NCBI GenBank assembly: GCA_025267735.1
Contig: CM046294.1
Span: 22,626,162 to 22,690,161, forward strand
Reading direction: 5' to 3'
Source of the DNA: Mactra quadrangularis
Lineage: Eukaryota; Mollusca; Bivalvia; Venerida; Mactridae
Length of the DNA stretch: 64,000 bases
Positions 26,942 through 39,865 of the stretch are shown one piece after another (position 1 is the stretch's first letter; each line of letters opens with the position of its first letter). Position numbers and translations under genes: made by a program. Under the pieces are notes generated by a model. That model did no database searches. It worked only from the letters and a program-made list of their open reading frames with translations, and was not told the DNA's origin.

Positions 26942-27203
26942 GGGGCGGATCCAGGAACTTTTCAAGGGGGGTGGTCCGAACCTCGAATCACAATCTCATT
27001 ATACACATTTTTGCAGAAAATATGCAACACATTGATGATAAAAACTACATAACTATTAAATCTATGTTAAGCACCAAGAAAAATTGCTTCATACTACTTA
27101 AAAATGACTTACAAGCAAGAAATACACTAATGGACATGTGCATTTTTCATATTCTAGGAGGGTCTGGACCCCCCTGACCCCCCCCCCCCCACTGGATTCC
27201 CCC
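26942..27203. mobile_element. G-run MITE, copy B
   Basis: Same family and orientation as copy A: starts GGGGCGGATCCAGGA, shares the TTATACACATTT core and the GTTAAGCACC motif, and ends CCCCCACTGGATTCCCCC. Confidence 0.7.
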
Positions 27204-27214
27204 ATGATATAGCA

Positions 27215-27700
27215 ACTAGCAGATTGGTAAACACTTCCTGATGTTCCTAGATACGTTGTTATAAAGCAGTGATTTGAACTGATTCACAGCTTTTGCATTC
27301 ACAAATTGTTCAGATAAGAGTTCCTGAAATAAATACAATTTTGACTGAATATGTTAATTCTACACATTGTATTCTATGGTGACTAGACTAAGCTGTATGT
27401 TTTGACACATTAGCACACAGATTTTGCATTCACTCTGTCCAAGTATGACTATGAGCACTGACTTACTAACATGAGTATCTCATTCACTGAATATTTATTA
27501 TTCTGAATTATCAATGAAATTTTTTTGTTTCCTTATCTGAGCAAAACGTGGTGGGAAAGTTATCTGAGGTGTGTAGATCTGTCTGGTGCTGCCACGGTTA
27601 GCATACCCTACCCTTACTGGCCTTAGTGACTAACTTGGTCACACCTGTCACCTGAGCTCGGTTTATTTGCTGTGTTGATGCTTCAATCTGGTTTATTCCT
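27215..27700 (-). CDS. possible upstream exons, unassigned
   Basis: Two minus-strand stretches look like exons. About 27601-27703 follows a ttatttcaag acceptor and reads INQIEASTQQINRAQVTG onward to KASKGR before a GTATGC donor. About 27217-27323 follows atttatttcag and reads ELLSEQFVNAKAVNQFK before either a stop or a GTATCT donor. They can be joined in phase, and in phase to the CNTD1 first coding exon. I could not find an upstream exon in a compatible phase. They may be extra 5' exons of CNTD1, a tiny separate gene, or chance. Confidence 0.25.
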
Positions 27701-27759
27701 TGAAATAAATAAAATTATGTACAAAAAGGCTTATCATAATTCCCCAATAATCTTTTATT

Positions 27760-29880
27760 TGACACAACAAACAAGATACTTACTTTAGAAACCACAACGT
27801 GCCGTCGTCTGCATCTACTTTCTGCTGTTGTTGTTGTAAAATCGAAACTAGACAATGATAAAGTTCACCTCTGTCCGAGTTTGCTCTCTTACATGATTAC
27901 TTCCCTTTACACTAAGTTTACATTACGAACCCTTGTCACCTACTGTGACCTATGAATAGCCCATGGTACAATGGTGTCCTCTATTTATTGATTTTGGAGC
28001 CCAATGGTCGAAGAGGCTTCAAATAGGAAAAAAATATTGGCCAGTTGTAAACTAAACGTTGATATTCCAGGCACCTTAAGTCACTGTAACCTAAATATTC
28101 TCAATTTATCTTTGAATATTTCATTAAAAAATGTCTGTACATGTTTCGCCTGGCCTTGTTTATGACTGATTTTATAAATCACCTGACTAACAATATTTGG
28201 GGTCAGTTTCATTAACACTTGCATAACTTTACATAACACAAGTTATGATGAGCAGGAACACAAATACTTTTGAGTTCAAAGACTCCACTTCAAGGTTTTT
28301 TTCAATCTGTGCACAATAAAAACAGTTTTCTACTTGTTGTGCTTGCCTAAACCCTGAAATAAAATGCCACCCAAACAAATAAATTAACAATATGGAGAAT
28401 ATTTCTGATGACTTTATTAATAATTGGTCAATGAAGGACAAGTGAAAGTTCAAATATATATTTCAAAGTTATAAACATGGAATTACATTAATACAAGTAA
28501 TATTATTATAACATCCATTAGTAAACCAAAGATCAATATTGCAAAATATATAAATACATGTATATACACACAAACAAATGTATGACCAATATATACATAA
28601 CTCACTAACCACAAACAATTTGTGTAACACAAAAAATAAGACATCCCAAATTTTGGACAGCGGGATATCTTGACATACACCAGCACTCACATGTGAAAGA
28701 TAAGAGAACTATAAACTAAACTAACAAAAACCAAGTATAGAAGAAAAAGGGAAGAAAGAGATTCGTAGAACAGAAAAAGTTTAACAAGAATATTATCAAT
28801 ACTCTAGTTATTTAAAGATTACATATGCAACACATCAAAACACTTAGTGAAGTCTAATATATGTACACTGGGCTTCTAAGACAGAATTTTGAATGGTATA
28901 AACCACTACTGAAAGCTGGTCAATCTAGCTTTCATTTTACTCTAACTGGAATAATTTAAAATATCTTTTGTCAGATTGCTGTATTAAATACTAAGATATG
29001 TCATCACACAGGCTTCCAGCATAAATTACCCCCAAAGAAAAAAAGTTTCTTTACACATGTATTTTTTTTTACATATTTTCTATATAAACTTTAATTCTTG
29101 TACAGCATGTAATAAGTATGCAATAAAAGTCATTTATTCATTAAAACTACATTTTAACAAAAATGAGATATGAAATAACATAATTGATGGTTAATGCTAA
29201 AAATGTATATTACCGGGTAGTTGTGAAACTAACAACAAGAAGTGGATTAGATCTAAACGCATGTACATGTATATTTGAAAACATCAAAAATTTAACATGT
29301 GCAAAGAAACTTTTGGACCCCTGTGTATATAAATATTGTGTGTATGTAATGAAAAGAAATTTTGAAGGGCGGACTCTTTCATGCTGACACCCAGTGTATC
29401 ATCAGGATTAAAATTGATATGTTAAATTTTACAGCTATGGGAGGTTAAATTCTGCTGATTTCAGCTCATTCTCTCAAGTTTGGCAACCTGTTATACTAGA
29501 CTATATTCCTACTATACTCAAAAAAACATATCACAACAAATTACATTTATAACTGGCTTCAGACATTACAAATACTGTGAAGAATGACAATAATTATGAA
29601 AATATATACATGAACATGATACTTATATTACATTTTTATAGTACAGTAAACCAAATATGGACAACTAAAACTGAGGACAACTCAACCTGTTCAATAAAAT
29701 TACATATAATAATTCATGTATATTACATGTTAGATTGTCCATGGATTGAACTGTCCATGAGTTGAGTTGTCTATCATTTATGTTGTCCATAAAATGAGTT
29801 CGAGAGCTGAACAAAACATTATTGTAACTCTATTTTCAAATGGAGTAACAGTAGTGTTTCATTCAACCCTCGAGTTGTTG
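27760..29880. other. CNTD1-CDCA3 intergenic stretch
   Basis: A sequence with good donor gtaagta near 27780 on minus could be a 5' UTR exon of CNTD1. 29641-29910 contains repeated ACAACTCAACC/GGTTGAGTTGT motifs from a decayed DNA element. No coding gene is recognised in the rest. Confidence 0.35.
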
Positions 29881-29914
29881 ATAGGTTGAGTTGTACAGAA
29901 ACTATTTCTACACA

Positions 29915-31747
29915 TCACATATTTTCTTTCTCTTGTACCACATAAGGTGACATAGAGTTCTCCTGTGCACATGTCATTTTTCTACCATATTCTTTCATTT
30001 GTTTACGCTGTACAAGTTTAGCTGGTGAGTTCATATCAATGGTTCTAGTAGATAAAGGTGAACGTGTAGAATCTTTATTGTTGACCGATGATAGTTTGAC
30101 TGGAAATAGTTCTTTAGGTTGAGCTGTTTTTGTTTTCTTCTTCTTCACACGAATCTTGTCTGTTATATCTGAATATATGGTAGAAAATGATGCAGTTAGA
30201 ACATTGAACTATTTAGAATGCTTATAATGAATAAAATCCCTGTAGCCACCTGGCTAGCTCAGTTGGTAGCAGGCAAGTCAACTGATCGAGGGGTTGTAGG
30301 TTTGATTCCCAGGATGGGCATACTGGTGCATCCTCTGGTTACCTTAACATTGTGAATTTCATTTACTAACATGTTTGTCTATCAGGAACCAAACAAATGG
30401 TTACTGTGTCAAAAATAAAATATGGTAAGGGCTGGTAAAAATATTTTTTGGCTAGTATAAATTCATTAATTTCTAGCCCAGCTTGCTTGCTAATTTTTTT
30501 ATCTGAATTCTTAAGAAGGAGTCTGATATAGAGTGAAATCCCACATGCCTATGTTAGAATACTAATTAAATACAAACCAAGCTTTTGTTGATTGACTGGT
30601 ACAAGCCTAGTAGATTCATTATCAGGTAAGTCATCAATAGAAAGATCTTCAATACCAGTAACACTTAATGGATCTAGTAGAGCTATATCTTGATCATCAA
30701 TATCTTCACATTCACATATAGGAGGTTCTGTATTCACAATATCAGGTAAAACATCAACCTTTGTCTCTGTAGTTATACCAGCTGTAATTTGAAAAAATCA
30801 TCATGTATATCACAAACATGTGTATTTAAGACAGAAGTTTAGTGATAGGACCATAGGATGCCGCTTAGGGATCAAAAGGTCAAAAAGCAGGCATGGCCAA
30901 GCGGTTACGATGTTGGACTGGTAATCATTGGATAGCCAGTTCCATGTTGGTTCGAATCACATTCAAAACCTACCCAGTTGTTTTCTTGCGCAAAAAACCT
31001 TTATTCTACTAGCTTAATAGTACTGGGGGACCAGGAAGCGGACTTGAAGGTGATAAATCACAATCATGCTACAACAAATTAGTACAAGGTCCTGGGTTCA
31101 AACCCCACTTAGAAAACTGATAAATTTTTCCTTGAAAAGAAATCAACCTGTGATTTTCCCAACTTTCCCCAGATGTATATAGGTACCTGGGAAAATGGTA
31201 TTTAAATGTGCCAATGTTAGCTGCACTTAAAGCAGAATAAAAGACTTCCCAAGGATATTGATAGATAGAAACTAGTAGCCCCATGACTAGAAGTAAAAGC
31301 AGTTTAGTTGGTAAATGAGCATAAGCATGAAACTTGACTGTAAAATGTTATCTTTCTTATTTAAAATTATTATATTATAAAATAAGAAGACAAATGACTA
31401 AAGAACAAGATAATTGAAATGCTTGCTGAAATTTTAGTATTTTTTGTCAAAATTTTGTTATTACTCTCCCTTGGGGCAAAAATAAAAGAAATTCATGCGT
31501 TATCACAAATTTGTTCACCTAATTTTGAAGTAGGTAATCCAGTAAGTGGTGTTCTATCAATCCCTACAGTAGGCGATCTAGGGTCTAAAGGATCTTGTAG
31601 TATATTCTCAGGAGTTTTGTTAACAACGATAGGTGTTCTTGATATATCAGTAGTTGGTGATCTAGGATCAAATTTTAGTACACGACCATTAGTTTCTTGT
31701 TTTGGCGTAGATAGTCCATAGTCATCATGACTATTGGAATTACCCAT
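29915..31747 (-). CDS. CDCA3: CDCA3 (Tome-1)-like mitotic-entry protein
   Basis: Three minus-strand exons join in phase: 31519-31747 (ATG), 30578-30781 and 29915-30168 (stop TAA). Total 687 bp, 228 aa (human about 268). Diagnostic features: two DPRSPT motifs (27-32 and 55-60), each followed by an I-x-RTP motif (35-39 and 63-67), and a KEN box at 225-227 ending the protein. The first motifs define the CDCA3 N-terminus; KEN boxes direct APC/C-Cdh1 destruction. MGNSNS at the start fits an N-myristoylation consensus. An acidic middle exon (CECEDIDDQDIALLDPL) and a basic KKKK tract follow. Vertebrate CDCA3 is linked to SCF-dependent removal of WEE1 at mitotic entry. An acceptor (atatttcag) lies five bases before the ATG, so a non-coding first exon exists upstream. 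Confidence 0.88.
30248..30350 (+). mobile_element. tRNA-derived SINE head
   Basis: GGCTAGCTCAGTTGGTAGC (A-box) and GTAGGTTTGATTCCCAGG (B-box) are well preserved. It lies between CDCA3 exons 2 and 3. The 3' body differs from the 48506 copy, so it is truncated. Confidence 0.7.
30890..31080 (+). mobile_element. tRNA-derived SINE, Ser/Leu-like head
   Basis: CATGGCCAAGCGGTTACGAT, TTGGACTGGTAATCATTGG and GGTTCGAATC preserve A-box, anticodon-arm-like and B-box elements. The tail GGGGGACCAGGAAGCGGACT matches the 21418 copy. It is in the intron between CDCA3 exons 1 and 2. More SINE-like sequence follows to about 31280. Confidence 0.65.
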
Positions 31748-32423
31748 TTTGTCTGAAATATAGATTGCATATTGTATGAGAATAGAGTTAAAGTTGATGT
31801 CACATTGATGAAAATACTTGTGGTGTCATAATGTGTACATACATGTACAAGTATAGAGCAGTGTAGCCCAGAATCTACAAACTAGAAATGGTGCAGTAAA
31901 GGTCAGCATGTATTGTCTTTCCCGACTACAGATGAACCACTAATGATACAGTAATGAATCTGCAATGATGCACTATCTACAGTGTCAACCTGTAGCTCAA
32001 CAAAGAGCACATACCAAGGTAACATGATGCTTAGTATTATCCATAGACTAGTGCATGTACCAACTACAATAATTTGCCTACTATGTAAGTCAGGGGACAC
32101 AACCAAATACTTTGGGATCCCTACGCCAAGGCACTTGAGGTTAAACAAGACAGTCACCACTCAAAGTATATATTTAGAGGTAAAATATGATCTGATATTT
32201 ACAGGTTAAAACTATGTACGCCTGTGAGCTGTCTACACGTGATATGTAGGCAGGGTTGCAATCCTGGTATAGTCGGTAGAGTGCAGTCATGAAGGTCTCT
32301 AGAGATTGGTGGATGTCTGTGATGGAAGTTGGAAGATGATTCAAGTCCTGAATTGGTCTAGGAAAGAATGATGTCTTGTATAGTGAGATTACCACATTTA
32401 TCATCTTACCTCACTAGCCACTA

Positions 32424-32771
32424 GGGGTGTAACAATACGGTAAAAACCGTATTGCAATATATTGCAATACACGAAACCCGTATTGCAATATATTGCAATG
32501 CATATTGTTCATTGCGCATACATGCATAGAATAAATTAATGCACGTGCATCGTCTTAATTTTATCAACATTATACATAGATATTTGTATTTTCAAATGAT
32601 CTACCGAACATATTTTAACATTAATTCAAACATCTAAATTTCAGACTCTGATTAAAACAATCAGTATGGAACATAACTAGAAAAACCGGTTCAGAGAAAA
32701 ACGAACCGGTTAAAAACCGTCAGAAGTCGTATTGCAATATTAACCGGTATATCGGTTATCCGTTACACCCC
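32424..32771. mobile_element. GGGGTGTAAC MITE, copy 1
   Basis: Inverted ends GGGGTGTAAC / GTTACACCCC flanked by TA, with internal palindromes TATTGCAATATATTGCAATA and AACCGG/CCGGTT. Copy 2 (41749-42194) carries about 100 bp more in the middle. Confidence 0.8.
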
Positions 32772-32776
32772 TACTA

Positions 32777-33777
32777 CAGTGAACTCGACAGTTCCGGGTC
32801 ATCGACAATTCCGGGTCACTTTTTTAAAATAGTACAGATGATTCCTTAATAATTCAATATTTTGATTATATGATAGTTAAGTCATGTACACTAACCACTT
32901 AGCTACTGTTACACAAACTTTCCATGTTAACATTTCTCTACCGGAAGTCATAGTCATGAAACACTAAACAGCGTCTTTTCCAACCAATGCGAAAGTACGT
33001 GAACGTTTCGTCCATGCATTCGAAAAAACAGCGATTTATATCCACAATTTAGATAAAATAAGTCCTTATTGCACATCATTTTGCTGGAAATTTATCGGTG
33101 AACACGATTTAACTCATAGATTTGTTTAATCTAATTACTGTTAGACAATAATGCAGACAATTTGACCTGGTAAGCACGTGACAATTTCGGGTCAAAACTT
33201 AACCCTTATTATATACAATCATTTATTTTTATTAAAAAGTATTTTTTTAACATTTAAAATTGATTTTATACATAATTTTATCCCATATGATAGATATTTG
33301 TCAATTAAATACAATTATTGTTTGACATTTTGAGTTTTACTTTTTACACGCAACTAATTGTATTTATGGTACTTGTTTTTATATGCAATAGGTAATTGCA
33401 AGTGACATGATTAGATCTTTAATTTACGAGCTTTATTTTTGTTTAACTTGGAAGAAACTATGAGATAAAGTCTTTATTGACAAAAAGCCGGCTGTTTTAT
33501 TGATTTTAACCCTGTTGAGACCACTCCGGATTAAAGAGACAAGCATTTGTCACGTGACCCGGAATTGGCAAGTGCGACCCGTAACTATCGAGTTGGCAAC
33601 ATGCAATTTCGAAAATTGTAGGAAATTACAAGCAAATAAACACTATTAATTTATTATAGCATGGTAAGGTGGAAGTATTTGTTTATCAATTTATGCAGGT
33701 TTGATTCCCACAACTTTCGTTTTGAAGAGACACGCATCGTTTGTTTCGTAACTGACCCGGAACTGTCGAGTTCACTG
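32777..33777. mobile_element. TA-flanked CAGT-ended element with CCGGGTCA repeats
   Basis: Perfect inverted ends CAGTGAACTCGACAGTTCCG (and beyond, 25 bp) with TA outside each. Subterminal motifs recur: CAATTCCGGGTCA, CAATTTCGGGTCA and CGTGACCCGGAATTG. About 1 kb, with no transposase frame. It abuts the MITE ending at 32771. Confidence 0.8.
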
Positions 33778-34440
33778 TAGCCACAAACTCAGGACTTGAA
33801 TTCAGACACACTCAGGAACTTGAGGAAATTCAAAATTGACATGCACAGAACAAAGGGAAGTTGTTGTAGAAGTAGTTACAGGAAAAATACAATGAACATA
33901 ATCTATATACAGTCTGTATTAGTTCCCAATTGTCCTTATGTGGCTCACAGGTGCCCATCGCATTACAAAACTCCAAGTAATTGTTAATTTTTACTTAAAC
34001 ATGCTCTAATTATCATAAAAACATCAAATACAAAAGTTCAAGCCAAAAGCCAAAATTTTGTTTTGTAAAAATATTTTTTAATAAACAAATTTTTGGCTTT
34101 CCGACGCGACGGACACCTGTGATGTGGCTCGTCCATATACTTGAAATAGGTCAAATTCAATTTCATTCATTTTCAAACAAATCGCGAAAATATATGACAA
34201 ATCAATATTTCGTTACACAACCAACAGACAATAAACAAAACAAACCGCTGTAACATTTATAAACATAAGAACGTACAATTGATTACAACTAAATGAATAA
34301 TCAGACCTTACAAAATAAAATTTTAAAAAATAAATTCTGTTTACTTTTCAAAATACCCGCTGGACCAATCGTTGAACCGGAATTATTTATGCATTGTAAC
34401 GGCTGTTAATTTTTACAACGCGTTAGACCGAACCGCCCCT

Positions 34441-34456
34441 TTCAAACGCTCCGCCC
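34441..34456 (-). promoter_or_regulatory. CDE/CHR-like cell-cycle promoter element
   Basis: Minus-strand reading is GGGCGG, four bases (AGCG), then TTTGAA. This is the composition and spacing of the CDE/CHR tandem element of vertebrate G2/M genes. A CCAAT (plus strand, 34365-34369) is nearby, in a locally CG-richer stretch. The next minus-strand gene is the CDCA3-like one, whose coding start is 2.7 kb away and whose missing 5' UTR exon could start here; two DNA elements lie between. Confidence 0.4.
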
Positions 34457-34756
34457 ATACGAAAATGCGAGATTGCGGATTCGTAATTCGCGTTAACGTT
34501 CATAGACTAATTGATACGTTTCACACTTCAGTAATTATTCTGCAGCTACCGAATTTAATTAATGCAAATAAAGATCATTATCTCAGATCTCTCTATTCAG
34601 CCATATGTACATCATCTTAAAAAATACATCAACCAGTAACTGTGTGAAAATGGAGACCCCCTCGTGATGATGGCTATTTTGGGTCATTCATTACACGACT
34701 GTTCTATTAATTAACACACTAACGCCTAATCAACAAGTTGACACTGATCAGATGAA

Positions 34757-34783
34757 TTGTTGTTGTTGTTGTTGTTGTTGTTG
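34757..34783. repeat. (TGT)n microsatellite
   Basis: Nine TGT units, uninterrupted. Confidence 0.9.
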
Positions 34784-34799
34784 TAATTCTAACACGCTA

Positions 34800-36120
34800 T
34801 CGAATTAGTCAATGACCCCATGATCCATGAACTAGCTGATGGTCACTATTGATTCCCTTTGTTATATCATGTGTATATAACTGTAAGGCAGCAACACATG
34901 AAGTCCTGTTGTATAATAGATTAATACCTATATGCATCATAACTCCACAAGACATTTTATAATGTCCGATGAGATCATTTTTGATAGTAATGATAATACG
35001 ACCAACCTACGAAATTAGGATATGAAAGTGGTTGCACGAACAGGTCAATTTAGCAGCTGGCACTTAGTCCTATTTGTAGAAATTTCGTAGACTGTACGAA
35101 CATTTTCAAAGCTCTTGTCATGTTACAGTTCCATAAAAATGAGAAAAAAATCCTTAAATATATGTCTAATACAGGTCCGTGACAGGTTTCAAAAAATCTG
35201 TTAATACAATAGTATTTTCCCTATAGTACGATTTTACTAAGACATGAGATGATACTCTATTAGTTTTAGCAACTGGACTCGTAGGTAACTGACCTTACCA
35301 TTATCCATGATGGGCAAACAGTGGTTATAAAAGCAGTCAATTGTTGTTTTCCAAATCTATGCATTGTAGTCATAATTTCTGGTTTGTTTGATTTTATCGA
35401 TTTGTAAATATCGATGAAATACCGGTTTTGTGTAGTGCATTCGTTGATATGAGAAGATTTGATTTGACAGAAATTAGCAATTAGAAATCTTATCCTGCAC
35501 CGCTTTGCAAAGTACCTATGACAATTCCTCGTTCTTGGAGCGACATTCGAGCCATTTCTTGATTTTTGTTGTCATATCAACACACTTTTTTCACGAAAAC
35601 TGACCTCGTTGGATTTTTGCACGAGAAGCACGTACCCATTTCCGTTTTTCAGCGCATTCGCGAAAAAACAAATTTTGCATCAATTAAAAAAGCATGAAAA
35701 CGATACTAGCAGACTTGTACCATACTTACTTTCCATTAACGATCGGACATAAATGTGAAATAAAAAGTTCCAACAACAAATGAAATTGGGGTACTTAAAA
35801 GTTTCGTTAAGTATATATTATATATTGTCCTGAACTGAAATTATGTATGCTGAAAGGAATTATGTAACAAAAACTTTATTTCTTAAACAAAGTTTATGAC
35901 AGCCTTTTTACAGCGGGTTACACAGACATCTACTTTAGAAAAACGGTAAAATTGAAAAAAACTCCAAATGGTTCGTTTTGCTCATTGCTGAGCTCGTATC
36001 TTAAACTTGGTCAGTGCAGATACTAGAGTGATTGTTCTTTGTTTTATGGTTCGTTCTCAGCTTCTGAATATGAATACAATCTTAAATATTGTATCATTCA
36101 ATTTTCTTTTTTAAAAAACA
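34800..36120. other. intergenic, nothing recognised
   Basis: AT-rich sequence without exons I can support on either strand. Confidence 0.4.
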
Positions 36121-36129
36121 GTAACATTA

Positions 36130-36700
36130 TTAGGATGTTCAGTCAATTTAAAATACAACTTTTAAATACTTCCTTTGAAATTAGAGAAATTTAGTTTTTG
36201 ACAGTTTTTTTCCACCATACTATTTTCGTTCTGCTTTTCAAACAGCAAAATCTGTCAATTCCTTTGCACAATGTAATTATAATGACATTGTATTATTTAC
36301 TACTGTATCACTCAGTCAATTATACTTTCAATGTAAAAGAAATTAGCATTTCAATCAATTTAAAAATACAACTTTTAAATGTTTCCTTTGAAATTTGAGA
36401 AATTTAGTTTTTGCCAGTTTTCAACCCTACATTTCTTTAGCATTTCGAATCAGTTTTAAATACAACTTTTAAATATTTTCTTTGAAATTTGAAAAATTTA
36501 GTTTTTTCTCCCTGTTTTTATCCAGCGGCAAGAACTGTCCAACTTTGGGCAAAAATGTAACTATGTAATTGTTATTACTGTATCAATCAAAAGTACTTTC
36601 AATAATAAAGTAATAAGCATTTCCAATCAGTTTAAAATACGAATTTATGAATATTTCCTTTTGAATTTGAGAAATTAAGTTTTTTTCAAGTTTTTGCCAC
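36130..36700 (+). repeat. locally duplicated AT-rich repeat, four copies
   Basis: The motif CAATTTAAAATACAACTTTT followed by AAAT, TTCCTTTGAAAT and GAGAAATTTAGTTTTT recurs at about 36138, 36350, 36447 and 36622, at uneven spacing (212, 97 and 175 bp). A related copy is at 54480-54600. Confidence 0.75.
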
Positions 36701-37089
36701 CATATTTTTCCTCGGTTTTACCATGTTTTTTTCCGCCAGCGACAAAAACTGTCCAATCCTACAGGCCTCCCCTTCTGCTCAACAAAAACTTATATAATAG
36801 ATGCGAAATATTAGAAGGTCGTAAGTAACAAGTCAATATTTAATTCAAAATTACCATTACTTAATTGAGTCTCACTATTCAAAAATCTATTTACATTGAA
36901 CATCTTATACAAGTACATGTACTCAAGTATACCAAGTTTTACATCAAAATCTAAGAAAATTGAAACCGATGTTCAGTCTTTCTTGATTATTGATTCTTCT
37001 ATTCAAGGGGAATAACAAGTTTATAATTTGTTTTTGTAGCAGTTGTCTCCCGTGAAATAAATTTTGTTAAATTGTCATGTCTTCAATTC

Positions 37090-37190
37090 GATTGGTCAGA
37101 GTTCAGTGGGCGGAGTTTAAAGGAAGGGCACATGGCGGATTTTGGAAAGTTGACAAATTTCATGTCAGATTTTGACATGTGATTTTTTGC
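37090..37190 (+). promoter_or_regulatory. candidate promoter with CCAAT and GC box
   Basis: GATTGGTCAGAGTTC (inverted CCAAT) is followed 14 bases later by GGGCGGAG, then a short frame starting ATGGCGGATTTTGG that stops after 16 codons. The GC-rich patch stands out from its AT-rich surroundings. It could be the promoter and 5' UTR of the RERE-like gene, 7.3 kb downstream on the same strand. Confidence 0.3.
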
Positions 37191-37199
37191 TCAATAACT

Positions 37200-39740
37200 G
37201 CATGTAAGTTTACGCAATTTTGTCTATCTTTAATTCGCATATTTATCTTGCGATTCCCTCAATATAGAGCTCGTTTCGGGTTGCGTTTTGATACATTAGT
37301 GTAATAATTTCCTCGACTTAAACAAAAGAATTTCAGTTAAAAATCGCCGGCTTGACTGACAGCTGATTCGATCGAGCTATTAGATAAAAATATTCATGTA
37401 CAATTTTATTCATTTTTAATTGTTTCTTTGATGATATTGTTTCATTTGCTATTTTTGTTCACGTAGCCATGTAAGATGTGACTGACAAGTGTCAGTGACT
37501 GGTTTTTATAGTGACTGAAATTGTAATTGTTTAGAAAATAATTAAAATATAAAGGGAGATAATCGACGTATTTGAATAGATACTGTGAAACTCGTTTTTT
37601 ATTGTCTTTGTATGTTTTTATTTGACTTCTGTGTTTTTACTGCATTATCATATTAGATATTTTTGTTGGTGATTAAATTGCTTTTTGGTGTTATCCGATT
37701 GTTTATGTCCTAAATCATATTGATTAATTCCATCATGTTCAGTCTTCTGACTCTTCGAATTTATTATTTAGCTTGTGGATCGTGGTCATGAAACGAGTCC
37801 AGCAAAACTGATCCGTTCCAGTGACTTTTAGAATGTGAGAGGTCTGACGGTCCTCCACCTTTTACAGCCACCATTTCTTTAAGACTATAAAAATCTCACA
37901 ATAAGCAAGAAATTTCAGGTAGAAACAAAAAGCACTGTTACAGTTCGATAAACGTTTGATTACTTCAATCATTTCCCCCAAATATATTGTTTACTAAATT
38001 TTACAAAATATTTTGCTAAATCTTAAAAATGGACAGCATATTTTACTTTGATTATTTTTGCTCCAGTAAACTTCAGGTCCAGTAAAATGACCACAATTTT
38101 GCTGGACCAAATTTCCTCTACTAATTGAAGAAAGTAAAAAAATCAAGGACTAAGATACAACAAAAGATGTTTTTACCAAGTACTGTATTACTGTTGCATA
38201 CTCCATTATTTGACATGTCATATACTTGTTCCATTCTAAGTCACAGCCGTCTAGCCCAAAGCCTCGGGCAAATGAAAATTGGTTATTATATTATAATAAT
38301 AATGTATATTATATCAGGGGTAGGATAGTTGATTATTTGGCATTATTATGCACACTACTTAACAAAATAATAAATTGGACTAGCACTTGTTAGAAATTGT
38401 GATCACAGTTCAGACTTCTCCCATTGATAGTAATTTGTACAAACTGAAATCCAACAATTCCAACCCAGTTATCACAATGCAATTTCGACCTTTTGGGCCA
38501 TTGGGCTGTTACATAGTAAAAATTGGAGTAGCTAATCACAATCAGGTACACTTGTGAGTAAGATCTAAAATGAAAATCACATAGAAAATAAAAAATGTTT
38601 TTACAATGAATAATGCATTGAAAATTAAATGGTAAACCACAAAGATGGGAAGGGGGTTTAAGGGGGGGGGGGGGAATTGGTAAAAGACATAAGTAAAATG
38701 TTGATTTTAATGTTTGTGTATCATATGTTGACAAAATAGCCTATAATACTAATGTCTTTTACTTATTTAAGAAATTTTCAGAAAATGGACCTCAGGCTGC
38801 CCAACTTCTGTCAAAATAATGTTTGGTTATATTGAATTTTTTAAGTGACTCTTCATTGACTGTGACTGATCTAAAGTAGTTCATGTATTCCCCCAAAAAT
38901 ACATGTGTACTAAAATGAACTAATATTTTATTTCAACTGTAAATTGTAATGACTAATATTTAGATGATGTTAGTTTGATCCTCCAGTTATAATGATTTGT
39001 GGAACCAACATTTATTTTCAAGATAAGAGATTAGGTTGTGGGGCCCTTTTAAAGGGGACTATAGCAACAAAAATAAAAATCTGTTGAAAAACTTATGGCC
39101 TTTAGCAATATTTTAGTTAGTGTCTTCTAGCAGAGTAACATTGTCAAAGGAAAATATCTGTCTTTGAGTTCCAAAAAAATCAAATTATGATCAAAGAACA
39201 GTAATATTTAATTTGTGTTTTGTGCTTTTCAGCAATAAACTTAGTACCACCTGTGTACAGATGGAAAATCCCTTAAATTCTAGATTTGAATTAGGTCTAT
39301 TGTTACATGAATTGTTCTTAGCTGTCAAGATTGTTTACTAGTATAAGATATCTGTTTTTAAGATGTTAACACCATTTTTAACTACTTTGTTTGAAGTCTA
39401 GACTACTTGCAGGAAATCTTGTCAAAATTTAAAAACAACAATATTTTATGTTATATACTGAATTATCGTTATTGTTCAGTGATTATTTTCATTTTTTAAT
39501 GGGAAAGGCAACTTGCACTTTAAAATGGGAATATTGTGCCAAAAATTGAAATGAAGTAAAATTAAATAACTGTTTACTATAATTTTAATACTTTCAATAT
39601 CAGCCGCTTAGAGTAATCGATACATAAGAATATGCTTTGTTTGAAAATTTCTATAGTATAATTGAATGAATATCTCCCTTGAAATTTTACCACAAATGCC
39701 TTCATGAGAGTTGTAATGAATTGCGTGTATTGTTAAATTT
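37200..39740. other. intergenic or 5' intron, nothing recognised
   Basis: Contains a G-run at 38661-38674. No coding exon supported on either strand. Confidence 0.4.
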
Positions 39741-39747
39741 CATTCAT

Positions 39748-39865
39748 CTCTCAGTGGCTTATACATTAGCCCCGCTGACTAAAATATTCATTATTTTGTT
39801 TGATTCATCGTGAATACAGTACTGTTGTTAGTATTTAAATCAGTGGGGTTTATGTATGCGAATAA
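39748..39865. mobile_element. foldback MITE copy
   Basis: CTCAGTGGCTTATACATTAG / TTAAATCAGTGGGGTTTATG inverted halves with a short loop; same family as 43071-43236. Confidence 0.6.

Noticed and set aside
29641..29910. A fifth TA/CAGT DNA element
   Set aside because: A left CAGTAAA end and internal ACAACTCAACC motifs exist, but I could not find a matching right end with TA.
30248..30350. True tRNA gene
   Set aside because: A- and B-boxes are good, but the arms do not form a full cloverleaf and the sequence continues into a SINE body. The same applies at 3188, 21418, 30890, 43313, 48506 and 54720.
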